DNA from: Butyricicoccus sp. OM04-18BH
GTDB lineage: Bacteria; Bacillota; Clostridia; Oscillospirales; Butyricicoccaceae
Length of the DNA: 28,604 nt
Direction of reading: 5' to 3'
NCBI RefSeq assembly: GCF_003481705.1
Contig: NZ_QULN01000017.1
Span: 1-28,604, forward strand
The notes beneath the pieces are model-generated. The model ran no database searches. It was not told where the DNA came from and saw only the letters and a list, made by a program, of their open reading frames with translations. A program made the translations under genes and the position numbers. Below, in pieces: positions 14,258 through 21,946 of this stretch (its first letter is position 1; the number at the start of each line of letters is the position of its first letter).

Positions 14258-15601
14258 TTATCCAATCGTGATTTTTTCCTGCGGCAGCTTTGCATTGCCG
14301 CTTTTTTTGCTGGACACCGCCGCATAAATGAGCGTCAGCCCGCCGACCCTGCCCAGATACATCAGCGCGATCAATACCGCCTGCGAGGGAATGTGCAGCT
14401 GCGGCGTAATACCCAGAGTCAGTCCCACGGTGCCCACCGCCGACGCGGTTTCATACAGGCAGGAGGACAGCGGAAGATTCTCATATACGCTGATAAAGAC
14501 GGCTCCGCCAAAGAACAGCGCAAGGTACATCGTCAGAATGGTCGCGGCGGTTTTGACGGCACTGCAATCGACTCTGCGCCCAAAGAATTGAGCGCTGTCC
14601 CGCTGCCGGAAGCTCGCGGCAGCATTGGCAAGCAGAACAGCCAGCGTTGTGGTTTTCATGCCGCCTGCCGTGGAGCCGGGAGAACCGCCGATGAGCATCA
14701 GAAGGATCATCACGCCCAGCGATGCGCCGGACATGGCGGGTAGATCGACTGTGTTGAAGCCCGCCGTTCTCGGCGTGACCGATTGGAACAGGGCTGCCTG
14801 AACCCGCTCTCTGAGGGGAAGGGCATCAAAGTCCACAAAGAAGAAAAACAGCGCCGGAAAGACGATCAGCGTGAGTGTCGTAACGAGAATGACCTTACTT
14901 TGCATTCGATAACGGTGGAAATGCAGCTTGTTTTCGCAAATGTCATCCCATGTCAGAAAACCAATGCCGCCGGTTATGATCAGGAGCATAATCGTGATAT
15001 TGATCACCGGATTTTGGACATAACCGGTGAGAGAGGGATACAGGTTATGGTTCGTTCCCAGAATGTCAAACCCTGCGTTGCAAAAGGCAGAGATCGAGTG
15101 AAATACCGCCATCCATATCCCGTGCCATCCGTAGTCGCGGCAAAACACCGGCAGCATGGCAAGCGCACCGATCAGTTCGATCAGAAATGTTCCCCGCAGG
15201 ACGAACCGTGTCAGCCGGACGATTCCCCCCACTTTCGGCGCTGAGATGGCGTCCTGCATGGTGCTGCGCTGCATCAGAGAGATCCTTCGCCCGGACAGCA
15301 GCGCAAACGATGCCGCCACGGTGACAACACCAAGCCCGCCTATCTGAATCAGCGTCAGGATCACAGCCTGACCAAAGACCGACCAATAGCTGCCGGTATC
15401 CTGCACCACAAGACCCGTTACACAAACAGCGGAGGTCGCGGTAAACAGTGCCTCATGAAACGGCGTTACACACCGGGCTGTCGCAGAAATTGGCAACATC
15501 AGCAGCAGCGCGCCCAGCAGGATTACCCCTGCAAAGCCCAATATGATGATTTGAAAAGACGAAAGACGACGCTTTCTGCAAACCATTTCTTCTGACATCA
15601 T
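14258..15601 (-). CDS. ktrB: KtrB/TrkH-type potassium channel subunit
   Basis: The protein has 447 residues with four membrane-pore-membrane repeats. The four filter motifs are visible: TSAVCVTGL, ISAFCNAGFD, SVTPRTAGFN and TASAVGTVGLT, each with the conserved glycine that binds K+ in the membrane. ATG 15601 (next to a second ATG at 15598) has AAGGAG upstream; the longer frame to 15661 overlaps the CNNM gene and lacks a ribosome binding site. With KtrA it forms a Na+-dependent K+ uptake system. The gene sits 30 bases after the CNNM gene and 20 before ktrA. Confidence 0.93.
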   Translation of the reverse strand: MMSEEMVCRKRRLSSFQIIILGFAGVILLGALLLMLPISATARCVTPFHEALFTATSAVCVTGLVVQDTGSYWSVFGQAVILTLIQIGGLGVVTVAASFALLSGRRISLMQRSTMQDAISAPKVGGIVRLTRFVLRGTFLIELIGALAMLPVFCRDYGWHGIWMAVFHSISAFCNAGFDILGTNHNLYPSLTGYVQNPVINITIMLLIITGGIGFLTWDDICENKLHFHRYRMQSKVILVTTLTLIVFPALFFFFVDFDALPLRERVQAALFQSVTPRTAGFNTVDLPAMSGASLGVMILLMLIGGSPGSTAGGMKTTTLAVLLANAAASFRQRDSAQFFGRRVDCSAVKTAATILTMYLALFFGGAVFISVYENLPLSSCLYETASAVGTVGLTLGITPQLHIPSQAVLIALMYLGRVGGLTLIYAAVSSKKSGNAKLPQEKITIG

Positions 15602-15630
15602 CCTCACTCCTTGTGAATTGCGCGATATAT

Positions 15631-16881
15631 TTATTGTGCGCAGGCCAAACACACGCCGCATTGCCTGACTGTGACAGAGGATACCCGATACGCGCTCAGC
15701 CCGGAGACCGTGATCTCCAAATTCTGCACAGCGAAGGAATCGCCCTTGACGGGGACTCTATTCAGCTGCTCCATGACCCAGCCGCCGACAGAAACACTGT
15801 CCGATTCCAGCTTGACATCAAAGAATTCCATAAAATCTTCCAAATTGACGGAGCAGTCCACACGGTAGGTATTCTCGTCCAGCTTTTCAAAATCTTCTTC
15901 CACTTCGTCGTGTTCGTCCCAAATTTCACCAACCAGTTCTTCCAGAACATCCTCCATCGTAACAATACCGAGCGTGCCGCCAAAATCGTCTACAACGACG
16001 GCGACATGGGACTTCTGATGCTGGAGCATTTTTAGAATGTCGCGGATCTTCGTGTGCTGATAGACGAACAACGGTTCCGTCATGATTGCCGTAATGGGCT
16101 GATCCGTCATCTTGCCGTTGATATAGAAGTCCTTCTGATGAAGAACACCGACGATCTGATCGATGGTATCCCGGTAGACCAGCAGACGGGAGAAGCGGGA
16201 CTGTGTAAAGACTCTGGCAATTTCCTCGTGGCTCTCGTCGATGTCCACGGCCTCCAATTCGATGCGATGCGTCAGAATTTCCGCCGCCGTCAGGTCGCGG
16301 AACTCAAGGGCGTTGCGCAGCAGCTCACCCTCATTTTCGTCAATGCCGCCGTCCTGCTCCACGTCCTCCATGAAAAGGATCAGTTCCTCGTGGGACATTT
16401 TTGCGTCGTCATTTGTCTTGAAGAAGCGAGAAATCAGCTTTTTCCACTGGGAAAAGAGAAAATTCAGCGGGGTCAGCACCCAGATCCAGAGCCGGATAAA
16501 GGGCGCACTGAACATGGCAAAGCGCTCCGGCGTGTCCTTTGCAATGCTTTTTGGGGTGATCTCGCCAAAGATCAGGACAACGACCGTGACCACAATGGTG
16601 GAAACGGTCGCGCCGATGTCGCCGTAAAGTCCGACGAACAGAAGTGTGCCGATGGACGCCACCATGATATTGACGATATTGTTGCCGATCAGGATGGTGG
16701 AGATCAGCTTGTCATAATCTTTGGACAGCTTGAGCGCCAGCGCTGCCTGCTTGTTTCCGTTGTCCGCCAACACCTTGAGGCGGGTTTTATTCAGGGACGA
16801 GAACGCTGTTTCTGTGGCGCTGAAATAGGCGGACATGGCGATGCAGACCACTATTGCGAAAATGCTTCCAAAATAATTCAT
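15631..16881 (-). CDS. CNNM/CorC (HlyC/CorC) family transporter with CBS domains
   Basis: The protein has 416 residues: a DUF21/CNNM membrane domain (about 1-150, with SATETAFSSLN, LIGNNIVNI and FGEITPKSIA), two CBS domains (about 200-320, with SRLLVYRDTIDQIVGVLHQKD and VDDFGGTLGIVTMEDVLEELVGEI) and a C-terminal CorC_HlyC domain (about 340-405). Members export or exchange Mg2+ or, in the MpfA group, protect from Mg2+ excess; they are often misnamed hemolysins. CBS domains sense adenine nucleotides. It is the first large gene of the leftward operon with ktrB, ktrA and the permease, pointing to joint control of cations. Confidence 0.92.
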   Translation of the reverse strand: MNYFGSIFAIVVCIAMSAYFSATETAFSSLNKTRLKVLADNGNKQAALALKLSKDYDKLISTILIGNNIVNIMVASIGTLLFVGLYGDIGATVSTIVVTVVVLIFGEITPKSIAKDTPERFAMFSAPFIRLWIWVLTPLNFLFSQWKKLISRFFKTNDDAKMSHEELILFMEDVEQDGGIDENEGELLRNALEFRDLTAAEILTHRIELEAVDIDESHEEIARVFTQSRFSRLLVYRDTIDQIVGVLHQKDFYINGKMTDQPITAIMTEPLFVYQHTKIRDILKMLQHQKSHVAVVVDDFGGTLGIVTMEDVLEELVGEIWDEHDEVEEDFEKLDENTYRVDCSVNLEDFMEFFDVKLESDSVSVGGWVMEQLNRVPVKGDSFAVQNLEITVSGLSAYRVSSVTVRQCGVCLACAQ

Positions 16882-16936
16882 TTCAAACTCCTTTATGTTC
16901 TGTTCATACGATCATTTCATGCAAAAAAAGACACAC

Positions 16937-17032
16937 CTATACCCGATACCGCAGCAAAGGGCGTAGATATGCCACATACGAACAGACCATATAAGAGCGA
17001 TTATCGTTATCGTTGCTACTGTCGTTTTCCAC
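16937..17032 (-). CDS. Possible 31-residue leader peptide before the cation operon
   Basis: A GTG at 17032 has AAAGGAGG 7 bases upstream, 35 bases after a probable promoter. It opens a short frame MENDSSNDNDNRSYMVCS... ending at TAG 16937, 55 bases before the CNNM start. Another frame in the same DNA encodes a hydrophobic stretch but lacks a start. The ribosome binding site is better than that of many real genes nearby, so translation is plausible, but no family is recognised. Confidence 0.3.
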   Translation of the reverse strand: MENDSSNDNDNRSYMVCSYVAYLRPLLRYRV

Positions 17033-17064
17033 GAATTTCTTCCTCCTTTTTGCTGTGTGCTTAT

Positions 17065-17073
17065 ATCATAGCA
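17065..17073 (-). promoter_or_regulatory. Probable promoter of the CNNM-ktrB-ktrA-permease operon
   Basis: On the minus strand an extended -10 (TGCTATGAT) lies upstream of the leader ORF and the CNNM gene. It faces the promoter at 17135-17163, making a divergent control region of under 100 bases. Confidence 0.45.
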
Positions 17074-17134
17074 TTTCTCCGGTGTAGATTCGGTAAAGAA
17101 ACGAGTGCGGGACCATATCCTCCTGCTTGAAATC

Positions 17135-17163
17135 TTGATGCGCTTCTTCTCATGGAGTATAAT
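17135..17163 (+). promoter_or_regulatory. Promoter of the KdpD-like/KdpE-like pair
   Basis: TTGATG (17135-17140) and a perfect TATAAT (17158-17163) have ideal 17-base spacing. Transcription starting near 17170 argues for the ATG at 17198, with its own GGAGAG, as kinase start. Confidence 0.75.
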
Positions 17164-17197
17164 AAAGATGTTAAAAAGCACCTTTGGAGAGATTGCC

Positions 17198-18259
17198 ATG
17201 AAAAGCCGCCAACGACAAAAGGATATTTTATTTTCGCTCATCGTCTTTTTCAGCGCCTTTACCGTCAATTTGCTGATTCAGAAGCTATTTACCACGCAGA
17301 CGCTGGTGCCCATGATCTTTGTGTTCGGCGTATTTTTGATCTCGCTGAAAACGCATGGGTATTGCTATGGCATCACTTCGGCGATCGTCAGTGTGTTTGC
17401 GGTGAATTTTGCCTTCACCTATCCCTATTATGTCTTTGACTTTTTCGTAGAAGAAAGTATCCTATCCGCTGTCATCATGATGGTCGTCGCCGTTTCCACC
17501 AGTACGCTGAATATTCGCATCCGCGATCAGGAAAAGCTGCGCTCAGAAAACGAAAAGGAAAGAATGCGCGGCAATCTGCTGCGGGCGATCTCCCATGACC
17601 TGCGCACACCCCTCACCTCCATATACGGATCATCCTCCACGCTGCTCTCCAAGTATGATGAGCTGCCGAAGGAACAGCAGCTCAAGCTGCTGGGAGAGAT
17701 CCGGGAGGACAGCGAATGGCTCATCCGCATGGTCGAAAATCTCCTGTCCGTCACAAGGATCGACGGTGCAAAGGTCGAGGTCGTGAAGACGCCGACTGTT
17801 CTGGATGAGCTGATCGACTCGGTTCTCATGAAGTTTTCCAAAAAGCATCCGAACCAGAAGGTCATCACGCAGATACCGGATGAGTTTGTGGATATTCCCA
17901 TGGACTCGCTTCTCATCGAGCAAGTGCTGCTGAATCTTCTGGAAAACGCTGTATTCCATGCAAAAGGCATGACGGAGCTGATGCTTTCCGTTTCTCTCGT
18001 GGGAGACAAGGCGGTATTTGAGGTCGCCGACAACGGCTGCGGCATTCCGGAGGATGCGCTCCAAAAGATTTTCAGCGGGAGCTATGAAAAGTCCGCCGCG
18101 CCGGTGGACGGGACACGCAGCAATATGGGGATCGGGCTATCTGTGTGCGTTGCCATCGTCAAAGCGCACGGCAGTGACATTACCGCAGAAAACAGAAAGG
18201 GCGGCGGCGCGGTATTCCGCTTTGCGCTGGAAAGAGGGGGTGAGGACGATGGGCAATAA
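17198..18259 (+). CDS. Short KdpD-like sensor histidine kinase (DUF4118)
   Basis: The protein has 353 residues. Residues 8-105 form four membrane segments of DUF4118 type, as in KdpD. A HisKA domain carries His133 in LLRAISHDLRTPLTSIYGSSS, the KdpD-style box. The HATPase domain has LLENAVFHA, DNGCGIP and NMGIGLSV. Full KdpD adds a large N-terminal KdpD/Usp cytoplasmic part; it is absent here. The expected role is sensing K+ or osmotic state and phosphorylating the adjacent regulator. ATG 17198 has GGAGAG 6 bases upstream; longer starts overlap the promoter. It lies divergently to the cation operon, with no kdpFABC in the window. Confidence 0.88.
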   Translation: MKSRQRQKDILFSLIVFFSAFTVNLLIQKLFTTQTLVPMIFVFGVFLISLKTHGYCYGITSAIVSVFAVNFAFTYPYYVFDFFVEESILSAVIMMVVAVSTSTLNIRIRDQEKLRSENEKERMRGNLLRAISHDLRTPLTSIYGSSSTLLSKYDELPKEQQLKLLGEIREDSEWLIRMVENLLSVTRIDGAKVEVVKTPTVLDELIDSVLMKFSKKHPNQKVITQIPDEFVDIPMDSLLIEQVLLNLLENAVFHAKGMTELMLSVSLVGDKAVFEVADNGCGIPEDALQKIFSGSYEKSAAPVDGTRSNMGIGLSVCVAIVKAHGSDITAENRKGGGAVFRFALERGGEDDGQ

Positions 18260-18962
18260 CAAGTACAAGATCCTGATCGTAGAAGACGAGGCCAACATCC
18301 GAAGCTTTATCAAAGCCAATCTGGAAACCAGTGACTATCAGGTGCTCTGCGCGGAGACCTGTGCGCTCGGCATAATGATGTACGCCTCCCATCGTCCGGA
18401 TCTCATCGTTCTGGATCTCGGCCTGCCGGATCGGGATGGTATGGACTTGATTCAGAAAGTCCGGGAATCGGACACCGTGCCCATCATTGTGCTCTCCGCC
18501 CGTTCCAACGAGCGGGATAAGGTGGAAGCCCTGGATCTGGGGGCGAATGATTATATCACCAAGCCCTTTGGCACGGAGGAATTGCTGGCCCGTATCCGCG
18601 CCGTTCTCCGCAGTCATCGGCACAGCGAAGAGGAAGAAAGCTCCCCCGGCGGAAAATTCCACCTTCAGGATCTGCTGATCGACTATGATACGCGGCAGGT
18701 CTTTGTTGGCAAAGAGGAGATCGACCTGACTCAGACGGAGTACAACATCATGGCGTTTCTCTCCGTCCATGCGGGAAAGGTGCTGACGTATGCCGCCATC
18801 ATCCGCGCGGTCTGGGGGTATTCAGACTATGGCAGCGTCAAGAAGCTGCAAGTCAACATGAAGAACATCCGCAAGAAAATGGGCGTGACGCCCGGTGAAA
18901 AGCGCTACATCATCAATGAGCTTGGCGTCGGATACCGGATGCTGGCGGAGGATGAGGCATAG
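18249..18962 (+). CDS. KdpE-like OmpR-family response regulator
   Basis: The protein has 237 residues: a receiver domain with acidic pocket VEDE (11-14), phosphoacceptor Asp56 (LIVLDLGLP), the conserved Lys in YITKPFG, and an OmpR-type winged helix (LTQTEYNIMAFLSVHAGKVLT to RYIINELGVGYRM). The sequence matches the KdpE subgroup. ATG 18249 overlaps the kinase end by 11 bases, which indicates translational coupling; AGAGGGGGTGAG is upstream. The likely target is the divergent ktr-containing operon or kdp genes elsewhere; the first is inferred from position only. A terminator follows at 19008. Confidence 0.9.
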   Translation: MGNNKYKILIVEDEANIRSFIKANLETSDYQVLCAETCALGIMMYASHRPDLIVLDLGLPDRDGMDLIQKVRESDTVPIIVLSARSNERDKVEALDLGANDYITKPFGTEELLARIRAVLRSHRHSEEEESSPGGKFHLQDLLIDYDTRQVFVGKEEIDLTQTEYNIMAFLSVHAGKVLTYAAIIRAVWGYSDYGSVKKLQVNMKNIRKKMGVTPGEKRYIINELGVGYRMLAEDEA

Positions 18963-19007
18963 CGCTGCCAAAGTTCTGCGCCGCTTGACAGGCGTGGTAC
19001 AATATAA

Positions 19008-19053
19008 ATGAGCTTTTTCCGTTTCTATACCAAACGGAGAAGGCTCATTTTTT
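19008..19053 (+). terminator. Terminator of the two-component operon
   Basis: Arms of 17 bases with two wobble positions (19008-19024 and 19032-19048) are followed by TTTTTT. Confidence 0.88.
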
Positions 19054-19069
19054 GTTTGGAGGATCAAAA

Positions 19070-19400
19070 ATGAAGAGAACATTCAGCACGGAGATACCTT
19101 CTTTACCGTTGGCTGTCTCCCGTGTGGAGCTTCGTCACCTTCGGCATGGCGGAAATATTTCGCACCGGACACTGCGACGCAAACGAACGCAGAGCGAAAC
19201 ACCTTGTATCTCTCCACGCCGGTGCGCAGACAAAAAGCTGCCCTGCATGTGCGCAGGGCAGCTTAACTATTGTTGGTAATGTTGCAGCAGGCGATTTTCG
19301 CAGCTGCGTACCGCCGGTTCCTCTACGCCACGTTTTCTCCCGTCCTTCGCAGCGATGTAACTTTTCGCTGCCCACTTCGCCGGACGCCTTGTATTTCTTC
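19070..19400. other. Structured intergenic element, possibly a non-coding RNA or repeat family
   Basis: No convincing gene covers this stretch, yet it is rich in pairing. CGCACCGG (19161-19168) pairs with CCGGTGCG (19219-19226), and inside them CTGCG (19172-19176) pairs with CGCAG (19188-19192). Next comes a perfect 12-base hairpin at 19235-19264. Frames exist on both strands: plus 19070-19279 with GGAGG before ATG, and minus 19267-19437, which stops directly at the hairpin. Neither has a recognisable product, and long open frames in all directions hint at a GC-biased structured RNA or a dispersed repeat. Confidence 0.4.
19227..19264 (-). terminator. Minus-strand terminator inside the structured intergenic element
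   Basis: A perfect 12-base stem AAGCTGCCCTGC/GCAGGGCAGCTT with a 6-base loop is followed on the minus strand by TTTTTG. It implies a short leftward transcript starting right of 19265, where only a 57-codon frame without ribosome binding site exists. Confidence 0.65.
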
Positions 19401-19417
19401 TGATATTCGTATATAAT
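19389..19417 (+). promoter_or_regulatory. Promoter of the sigma factor/PrsW operon
   Basis: TTGTAT (19389-19394) and TATAAT (19412-19417) are 17 bases apart, about 37 bases before the ATG at 19454. It resembles a housekeeping promoter rather than an ECF-type one. Confidence 0.75.
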
Positions 19418-19453
19418 GTATCATGTTGAGTATTATCCATGCGGAGGTGCGGT

Positions 19454-19663
19454 ATGAACGGGATCAAGGGCTATATTTCCATAAGGGAGGCCTCCTATCG
19501 CTGGGGCGTGTCAGAGCGGAGAGTCAACCAATACTGCGCAGCTGGACGCATCCCCGGCGCGTCCCGGTTCGGGCGCTCATGGGCGATCCCGGAAAACGCG
19601 GAGAAACCGTCCGACCCGCGCAGGAAGGCCACGGAAGGAGGCGGTGGATATGATCTCCGATGA
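19454..19663 (+). CDS. Small helix-turn-helix DNA-binding protein
   Basis: The protein has 69 residues. GYISIREASYRWGVSERRVNQYC, followed by AGRIPGASRFGRSWAIPENAEKP, is a MerR/excisionase-like winged helix of the kind that reads a short DNA site. GGAGGTG lies 6 bases before ATG 19454; an upstream ATG at 19439 is inside the leader. The last 14 bases overlap the sigma factor gene, so the two are translated together. I infer that it helps to regulate the operon; no excision partner is nearby. Confidence 0.75.
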   Translation: MNGIKGYISIREASYRWGVSERRVNQYCAAGRIPGASRFGRSWAIPENAEKPSDPRRKATEGGGGYDLR

Positions 19664-20204
19664 AACCGCATACCGACGGTATCTTGACGGAGAGCAAAAA
19701 GCTGCCGACCTGCTGGTGGAACGCTACGGCGATGCGCTGACGCTTTACATCAACGGATATATCAAGGACATCCACGAGGCGGAGGATCTGATGATCGAGG
19801 CCTTTTCACAGCTTTTCGCAAAGGAGCGGCCGATTGAGGGTGTGGGCAGTTTTAAGGCATATCTTTACAAAACCGCTCGTCACCTTGCGCTTCGGCATAA
19901 GCAGAAACACCGTCTTGCATTTCTGTGCTTGGATGAGTTGGACTTTGAGCCGCGGAGTGACTCCCTTGTAGAGACGGCTCTGCTCCGCAGCGAACGTGAT
20001 CGCCAGTTGTATGACGCTCTCGAAAGATTAAAGGCGGAATACCGGGAAGTACTCTATCTTGTCTATTTTGAAGATATGAGCTACCGCGATGCGGCAACGG
20101 TCATGAACAAAAGTGAGAGCCAGATCACAAAACTGGTCTACCGTGGAAAACAAAGCCTGAAAATAATTTTGGAGCAGGAGGGATTTACTTATGCGGACAA
20201 GTGA
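19650..20204 (+). CDS. Sigma-70 family (ECF-like) RNA polymerase sigma factor
   Basis: The protein has 184 residues with the two-domain layout of ECF sigma factors. Sigma-2 covers about 10-80 (ADLLVERYGDALTLYINGYI, AEDLMIEAFSQLF, FKAYLYKTARH). Sigma-4 covers about 115-175 (LYDALERLKAEYREVLYLVYFEDMSYRDAATVMNKSESQITKLVYRGKQSLK). It directs RNA polymerase to a regulon that I cannot see. ATG 19650 has AAGGAGG 8 bases upstream; GTG 19644 is too close. It overlaps both its neighbours. A two-TM protein and a PrsW-type protease in the same operon suggest control by regulated proteolysis. Confidence 0.9.
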   Translation: MISDETAYRRYLDGEQKAADLLVERYGDALTLYINGYIKDIHEAEDLMIEAFSQLFAKERPIEGVGSFKAYLYKTARHLALRHKQKHRLAFLCLDELDFEPRSDSLVETALLRSERDRQLYDALERLKAEYREVLYLVYFEDMSYRDAATVMNKSESQITKLVYRGKQSLKIILEQEGFTYADK

Positions 20205-20544
20205 GGAACGTGCCCGCCTGATCCACAGGCGGACAGCGGAAATCAAACAGGAGCGTCGAATAAAAAGACAGCGGCGACTGGATGCGGCGTGCATGGCGGC
20301 CTGCCTGTTTCTGGTCATCGGCATCGGCGCAATGATGCCGGGATTGATGAGGGGCGCAGCGGACGGAAGCATCGTCCACCCTTCGGGGACGGCAAGCCTG
20401 CTCGGAAGTCATGCTGCACTGGGTTATATCATAATGGGGCTGCTGGCGTTTCTTCTTGGGGTTTGCGTGACGGTTCTTTTATACCGTCTGCGCCGGAGAG
20501 GGGAACGACAGAAGCAGGAGGATGCCGGAGATGGAGAACTTTGA
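20191..20544 (+). CDS. Two-TM membrane protein, candidate anti-sigma factor
   Basis: The protein has 117 residues: an Arg/Lys-rich cytoplasmic start (residues 1-32), a first membrane segment (about 33-53), a short outside loop (about 54-75), a second segment (about 77-99) and a basic tail. I do not recognise a family. Its first 14 bases overlap the sigma gene, and the position directly after an ECF factor is where anti-sigma genes usually lie. A clear paralogue is at 21947-22285: both share the basic start, GIG in the first segment and a G/A-rich AF..GV.VT pattern in the second. Anti-sigma function is inferred from position and topology only; no zinc-binding anti-sigma motif is present. Confidence 0.7.
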   Translation: MRTSEERARLIHRRTAEIKQERRIKRQRRLDAACMAACLFLVIGIGAMMPGLMRGAADGSIVHPSGTASLLGSHAALGYIIMGLLAFLLGVCVTVLLYRLRRRGERQKQEDAGDGEL

Positions 20545-21148
20545 ACTCATTGATAACCTTTTTCAGATCACGGTGTTGCTCTGCGCCTGTGTCGCTGCCG
20601 GTATTCTTGCCATTCGTCACAGAAACCGCAGCCTCCTGATTTTATCTCTCGCCTATGCCTGCTTTGCCATGGGGACGATATACTATGTGCTGTATCTGGT
20701 TATCATTGGTATCTGGCCGCAAGTATTTTATGTGGCGGAGATCTCATGGCTGGCTGCGTGGCTTTTCTACCTGTCCGCACAGATTTTGCGAACGGAGGGG
20801 ATGAAGTGCCGCTTTTCGCTCCCTGCCGGAGCTGCGGCTGCGTGCCTTGCGGCGGTTGCTTTTCTCGATCACGATTTTGGCCCGTCATATTTTGTTTCCG
20901 CACTGTTTGCGCTCACGGCGGGCGCGATCATGTATCTCTCGGTATCTCATATACAAAACGGCAGCTTGTACCGAAAAAGAGACTTTTTTATGATCATCTG
21001 CGTTATGTTGCAGGTGTTGTTATATTTGGTTTCTGACTTCACGCACGACTACACGCGCTTTCAGCTCTACTATGCTGTAGACCTTGCGCTGACGCTGTCT
21101 ATGGCGGCGCTGCTGCCTCTGACGCTGCGGGAGGTGAAGCAGGCTTGA
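20531..21148 (+). CDS. Multi-TM membrane protein
   Basis: The protein has 205 residues and is almost entirely hydrophobic, with about six or seven membrane segments separated by short basic loops. ATG 20531 is preferred to 20522 because AGGAGG lies 9 bases away. No family is recognised; the size and layout recall integral sensor modules without an attached kinase. It overlaps the genes on both sides (14 bases before; TTGA overlap after) and so is tightly co-expressed with the sigma factor and PrsW genes. A sensing role in the circuit is a guess. Confidence 0.7.
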   Translation: MENFELIDNLFQITVLLCACVAAGILAIRHRNRSLLILSLAYACFAMGTIYYVLYLVIIGIWPQVFYVAEISWLAAWLFYLSAQILRTEGMKCRFSLPAGAAAACLAAVAFLDHDFGPSYFVSALFALTAGAIMYLSVSHIQNGSLYRKRDFFMIICVMLQVLLYLVSDFTHDYTRFQLYYAVDLALTLSMAALLPLTLREVKQA

Positions 21149-21786
21149 CCTATATTGAAAATATTTTCCTCTGCCTTGCGCTTCCGCTGATTTTATCCAT
21201 GTTTTTCATCAAGGGGCGCGTTCGGCGCTATGCGCTGTTTTTGACCGTCGGTATGGCCGTTTGCCTGCTCAGCGCCTATGTCAGCAGCTTCTTCATGGGG
21301 CAATATGGAGTGGATGGCACCGTTGCCGCTATCGAGATCACGCCCGTATGTGAAGAAGTCATGAAATTGCTGCCGCTGCTGTTTTTCTATCTGATTTTTG
21401 AGCCGGAGCCGAAAGAGATGCCGGCGGCAGCCATCGCCATCGCCGTTGGTTTTGCTACCTTTGAAAATGTCTGCTATCTGACGGAAAACGGCGCGGCCAA
21501 TTTCAATTTTCTGCTGATCCGCGGGATCTCCGCCGGAGCACTGCATATTCTCTGCGGCGTTTTTTCCGGCTTCGGTGTTTCCTATGTGTTTCGCCGCCGC
21601 TGGCTGGCAGCGACCGGCACCGTGGGCATTCTTGGAGCCTGCATCGGCTTCCACGCCATCTATAATCTGCTCATCACGGCGGACGGTGTATGGAAAACGG
21701 CAGGATACCTCTTTCCGTCGCTGCTCCTCCTCTGCCTATACGCAGCAAAGCAGCTGCTGCCAAAGCAGAACATTTCCTTTGAATAA
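21145..21786 (+). CDS. PrsW-family intramembrane protease
   Basis: The protein has 213 residues with about seven membrane segments and the conserved PrsW motifs in order: Glu70-Glu71 with Lys74 (CEEVMKLLP), Glu107-Asn108 (GFATFENVCYL), His134 (GALHILCGVFSG) and His170 with Asn174 (GFHAIYNLL). In Bacillus subtilis PrsW makes the first cut in the anti-sigma factor RsiW and so frees SigW. The start is TTG 21145, overlapping the previous stop as TTGA, with GGAGGTGA 7 bases upstream. Placed three genes after an ECF sigma factor and next to two small membrane proteins, it probably releases this sigma factor; that link is inferred. Confidence 0.85.
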   Translation: MTYIENIFLCLALPLILSMFFIKGRVRRYALFLTVGMAVCLLSAYVSSFFMGQYGVDGTVAAIEITPVCEEVMKLLPLLFFYLIFEPEPKEMPAAAIAIAVGFATFENVCYLTENGAANFNFLLIRGISAGALHILCGVFSGFGVSYVFRRRWLAATGTVGILGACIGFHAIYNLLITADGVWKTAGYLFPSLLLLCLYAAKQLLPKQNISFE

Positions 21787-21804
21787 GTACAGATTTCGTG
21801 CGCA

Positions 21805-21840
21805 GAGCCGTCCCAAATTCGGGGCGGCTCAATTTTTTTT
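21805..21840 (+). terminator. Terminator after the PrsW gene
   Basis: Arms GAGCCGTCCC and GGGGCGGCTC (one wobble) are followed by AATTTTTTTT. A second small hairpin AGGGTC/GACCCT lies at 21898-21916. The stretch 21841-21946 has no clear promoter, so the next pair may depend on read-through or on a sigma-specific promoter. Confidence 0.8.
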
Positions 21841-21946
21841 GAAATTTTTTCGATTTTGGGTGGAAGGATTTTGGATTTCATGTCTTTTAGGAAGTAGAGG
21901 GTCGTTGATTGACCCTGGAAACAAAAAGCGAAAGGAGGCATTGACC

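Noticed and set aside
16912..17268. Minus-strand frame of 118 codons across the divergent promoter region
   Set aside because: It is antisense to the kinase start and to both promoters; only the short frame at 16937-17032 has a ribosome binding site.
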